Source of the DNA: Nostoc sp. 'Peltigera membranacea cyanobiont' N6
Lineage (GTDB): Bacteria > Cyanobacteriota > Cyanobacteriia > Cyanobacteriales > Nostocaceae
Assembly: GCF_002949735.1 (NCBI RefSeq)
Contig: NZ_CP026681.1
Coordinates: forward strand, 4,230,501-4,294,500
DNA length: 64,000 nucleotides
Direction: 5' to 3'
Positions 61,899 through 64,000 of the stretch are shown here, piece after piece; within the stretch, counting starts at the first letter, position 1, and each line of letters opens with the position of its first letter. The position numbers and the translations under genes are program-made. The notes under the pieces were generated by a model. The model ran no database searches. It was not told where the DNA came from and saw nothing but the letters and a program-made list of their open reading frames with translations.

Positions 61899-62420
61899 TT
61901 AACCTTCGGTTTTTTCTATTTGATCTCTGATATCATTTAAATCTATATATCTATCAGTAGCGTTCCGTAGTTCTCTAGCAATCATTCCTTCTGTTGATAC
62001 TACCGTAATATGTGTATTTTTCGACCGTAATAGTTCAATTGCTCTTTCAAAATCTCCATCGCCACTGAATAATACTACTCGGTCATATTGGTCTACTGTA
62101 TTAAACATATCTACAACAATTTCAATATCTAAATTAGCTTTTTGCGAGTAACGACCGGACGTATCATCATAATATTCTTTAAGAATTTTAGTTCGGACTG
62201 TATATCCTAGACTAATTAGAGCATCTCTAAAACCTCGTTGATCCTGTGGGTCTTTTAAGCCAGTGTACCAGAATGCATTAATTAATGTTGTTTCTGATTG
62301 CTCATGTTTAAAGTATTCTAAGACTCGTCGCGGGTCAAAAAACCACCCATTTTTTTGTTGTGCATAGAACATATTGTTTCCGTCTACAAAAATAGACAGA
62401 CGATTCATTGGAGAACCCAT
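61899..62420 (-). CDS. NYN domain protein (LabA/DUF88 type)
   Basis: A 173-residue member of the NYN (PIN-like) nuclease superfamily, of the LabA/DUF88 group. The acidic metal residues lie in SIFVDGNNMFYAQQ (Asp), KANLDIEIVVDMFN (Asp) and VVLFSGDGDFERAI (two Asp). It may be an RNA-cutting enzyme; in Synechococcus LabA influences circadian gene feedback. The start is ATG 62420; ATG 62408 is nearly as plausible. No membrane segment is present. Confidence 0.87.
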   Translation of the reverse strand: MGSPMNRLSIFVDGNNMFYAQQKNGWFFDPRRVLEYFKHEQSETTLINAFWYTGLKDPQDQRGFRDALISLGYTVRTKILKEYYDDTSGRYSQKANLDIEIVVDMFNTVDQYDRVVLFSGDGDFERAIELLRSKNTHITVVSTEGMIARELRNATDRYIDLNDIRDQIEKTEG

Positions 62421-63161
62421 ACAAATTTACACCTAATAATATAAATGAATTTAGATGGAACAATAGATTATAGCAATTTTCAAATGCCTTGTTTGCTAAT
62501 ATCTATAAAGTAAGTCTTCATCTATAGCTTTTATCCTACCTCTTTCAAAGCATAAAAACGGATGCAATATTGGAGTTGAGATCCTGGGTGCTAAACCTTA
62601 TTCACCTCCAGCACTGCAAGAGCTACCCTGCGATCGAAATCTACCAATAAAATTGAACCAATAACAGCATTCATTGCTGTATAACACTAAAGTTTACTCC
62701 TAAAGAGGTATAGCATAAGCTTAGAGTAGGATATAAGTTGATGCCTATCTATAAAGTGAAGCTGTCAGTATCAGGACAAGCTTTGTGGGGAGTACCAATA
62801 TTGCGCCAAAGACAGAAGACGGCCTTGGGACAGCTTATGGTAAAACACCCAGTTAGGAGCATACCTGTTGGTTAGGTTACGGTAAAATCTTGCTGCAACC
62901 AATTACAGAGTCGGATCTACTTCGACTCCGATCTGTGAGACAATCACTAGTTGTAACTCACTTAACAGAAAAATAATAAGTTAAGCAGTACCTGAGTAGG
63001 AATGTCTTGGGGGCTAGCTCTGCTAATAAAAGTTTGTCGATTGATAGAAGATACTTTACAAATGTATAAGATTGTCATTTAAGTCTTATTTCAATGTGCT
63101 TGCACTAAAACGTGGTCTGAATAAATAAAAGTGTTGGACTTAAATCAATCAGTAACACAAT
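62421..63161. other. 741-base intergenic region, structured, upstream of a CHASE2 gene
   Basis: There is no frame above 60 codons. A short one (ATG 62741, about 43 codons, MPIYKVKLSVSGQALWGVPI) has no ribosome site and I do not count it as a gene. A stem ACAGAGTCGGA (62904-62914) with TCCGATCTGT (62929-62938), one G bulged, lies about 220 bases before the next start. CTACCCTGCGATCG near 62621 is a HIP1-like site. The non-coding, moderately GC-rich middle part 62740-62940 could be an RNA gene or long leader. I cannot assign it. Confidence 0.4.
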
Positions 63162-64000
63162 ATGGCAGAAGAACCTACATCTACCTTAACTAAGAACTAT
63201 GTCTCTGCTGCCAATAGACACTCAAGCAAACCGACAAAAGTAACCTCGACAGCATCGGCTCGCCAGTCTAGGTGGATGATTCGCTTAGGCCATCTCCTCG
63301 CTGGGGCTTGGGTAATGGGTGCAGCATTGCTGAGTGCTTCTGGAGGAGAATTGGTTCAATTGATGGAAAGTAAGGCGCTTTCTGGCTTTTTTCAACTGCG
63401 CGGGCCGATTATACCTCCAGAAGACATTGTAATTTTAGCAATAGACGATCAGTCAATATCAGTTCCCGAACAGTACTATAAAACAAATCCAAAACAGTAT
63501 GCCTACCTAGAAACACTGAAATCTTATCCTTATAAACGTGCTGCTTATGCCCAGATAATTACAAAATTAATCAAAGCAGGTGTCCGCTCTGTAGCAGTAG
63601 ATGTAATATTTGACACTCCCAGTAGTTATGGAGCTACTGACGATCGCCAACTTCATACAGTATTGCAAAAATATGGTAGTAAAATTACTTTAGCAGCCGT
63701 CTACGAAAATTCCCAGACGCGCCAAGGGTCTTTTACACAATTGATAGACCCACAACAGATGTTTCGTACAGGGTCAGTATCCATTGGCTCAGTTAATTTC
63801 CCCTTAGAAGCTGATGGTAAAGTTCATCGATTGGCGAGTGAATTTTCTAAGTCGTTGGCTGAAGATAATTTGATCGAGAAGCTACCCTCTTTTGATGAAG
63901 CAGCACTCAGGATAGCAGAAGTAAATTATCCCCGACCAAAGGGCGATCGCATTTATTTTTGGGGACCTGCGGGTACATTTGAGCAAATACCCTTTTGGCA
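63162..64000 (+). CDS. CHASE2 domain sensor protein, 5' part (cut by window edge)
   Basis: ATG 63162 opens 279 codons to the right edge. A polar N-terminus (about 40 residues) and one membrane segment (LAGAWVMGAALLSASG) lead into a CHASE2 extracellular sensor: LSGFFQLRGPIIPPEDIVIL, IDDQSISVPEQYYKTNP, KAGVRSVAVDVIFDTPSSYG and SVSIGSVNFPLEADGKVHRL. CHASE2 proteins continue with membrane helices and a kinase, cyclase or diguanylate cyclase module, which is outside the window. Adenylate cyclase or histidine kinase are both possible. Confidence 0.83.
   Translation, partial: MAEEPTSTLTKNYVSAANRHSSKPTKVTSTASARQSRWMIRLGHLLAGAWVMGAALLSASGGELVQLMESKALSGFFQLRGPIIPPEDIVILAIDDQSISVPEQYYKTNPKQYAYLETLKSYPYKRAAYAQIITKLIKAGVRSVAVDVIFDTPSSYGATDDRQLHTVLQKYGSKITLAAVYENSQTRQGSFTQLIDPQQMFRTGSVSIGSVNFPLEADGKVHRLASEFSKSLAEDNLIEKLPSFDEAALRIAEVNYPRPKGDRIYFWGPAGTFEQIPFW

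Noticed and set aside
62421..63161. tmRNA, SRP RNA or RNase P RNA
   Set aside because: None of their conserved cores (tag reading frame, GGAAGCAGCC-like loop, RNase P CR motifs) could be found in this spacer.

Overview
The window looks like chromosomal DNA of a filamentous, probably heterocyst-forming cyanobacterium of the Nostoc/Anabaena type. The evidence is seen directly: frequent GCGATCGC (HIP1) octamers, a Mg-chelatase D subunit (chlorophyll synthesis), the myxoxanthophyll genes cruF-cruG, a group 3 sigma factor of the SigF type, FtsH and LeuA of cyanobacterial type, short tandem heptanucleotide repeats between genes, and several families of small palindromic or MITE-like repeats. No species is claimed.

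Layout. 1-2.3 kb: a cut Uma2-type gene and a two-gene polyamine-type ABC operon (potD-potB), minus strand. 2.9-6.1 kb: cruF, cruG and rnhA. 6.5-11.3 kb: a phytase-like secreted protein and two tandem Ser/Thr kinases with a shared C-terminal domain. 11.4-22.3 kb: tRNA-Asp, gltX, two small secreted proteins, ftsH, an M50 protease/TPR fusion, an ADP-ribosylglycohydrolase, a small secreted protein and pepP. 22.3-27.7 kb: a repeat-bearing spacer, an FG-GAP protein, then a minus-strand housekeeping block (MBL-like protein, trpG, dgkA, ybeY, DUF3285). 27.8-31.4 kb: prfB with its programmed +1 frameshift, a decayed tandem prfB copy behind it, a Bax-inhibitor-1 family protein and a frameshifted LexA-like HTH gene. 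32-38.8 kb: sigF, chlD, a run of nuclease-type genes (Uma2, PD-(D/E)XK-like, HEPN-RNase III fusion) and a histidine kinase. 39.2-42.2 kb: two c-di-AMP (ydaO/yuaA) riboswitches, one before a deleted nrt-type ABC locus and one before a universal stress protein. 42.8-48.4 kb: an aromatic amino acid permease, kptA, a broken hsdS, a nitroreductase and an SsuA-like lipoprotein, with several MITE-like elements. 48.9-54 kb: the most distinctive locus, two tandem-duplicated double-glycine-leader proteins followed by a peptidase-ABC exporter and an HlyD-type adaptor. 54-58.5 kb: a GH10-like lipid-anchored or membrane protein, fragments of WD40 and STAND-type genes, a DUF1993 protein. 58.7-64 kb: SnoaL-like, GNAT, leuA, a NYN-domain protein, and the start of a CHASE2 sensor cut by the right edge.

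How the genes fit together. The strongest candidate for an undescribed system is 48.9-54 kb: two exported proteins with near-identical 36-residue leaders but strongly diverged ~82-residue mature parts, which the adjacent C39 peptidase-ABC protein should cleave after Gly-Gly and export through HlyD. Second is the prfB pair: the upstream copy keeps the CUUUGAC frameshift site but has lost GGQ and carries an extra in-frame UGA. Third is an RNase III with an N-terminal Swt1-type HEPN domain. Elsewhere the accessory stretches (39-41 kb, 45-46 kb, 55-58.5 kb) are marked by gene decay and repeat insertion. All family assignments are from reading the translations; no database search was run.
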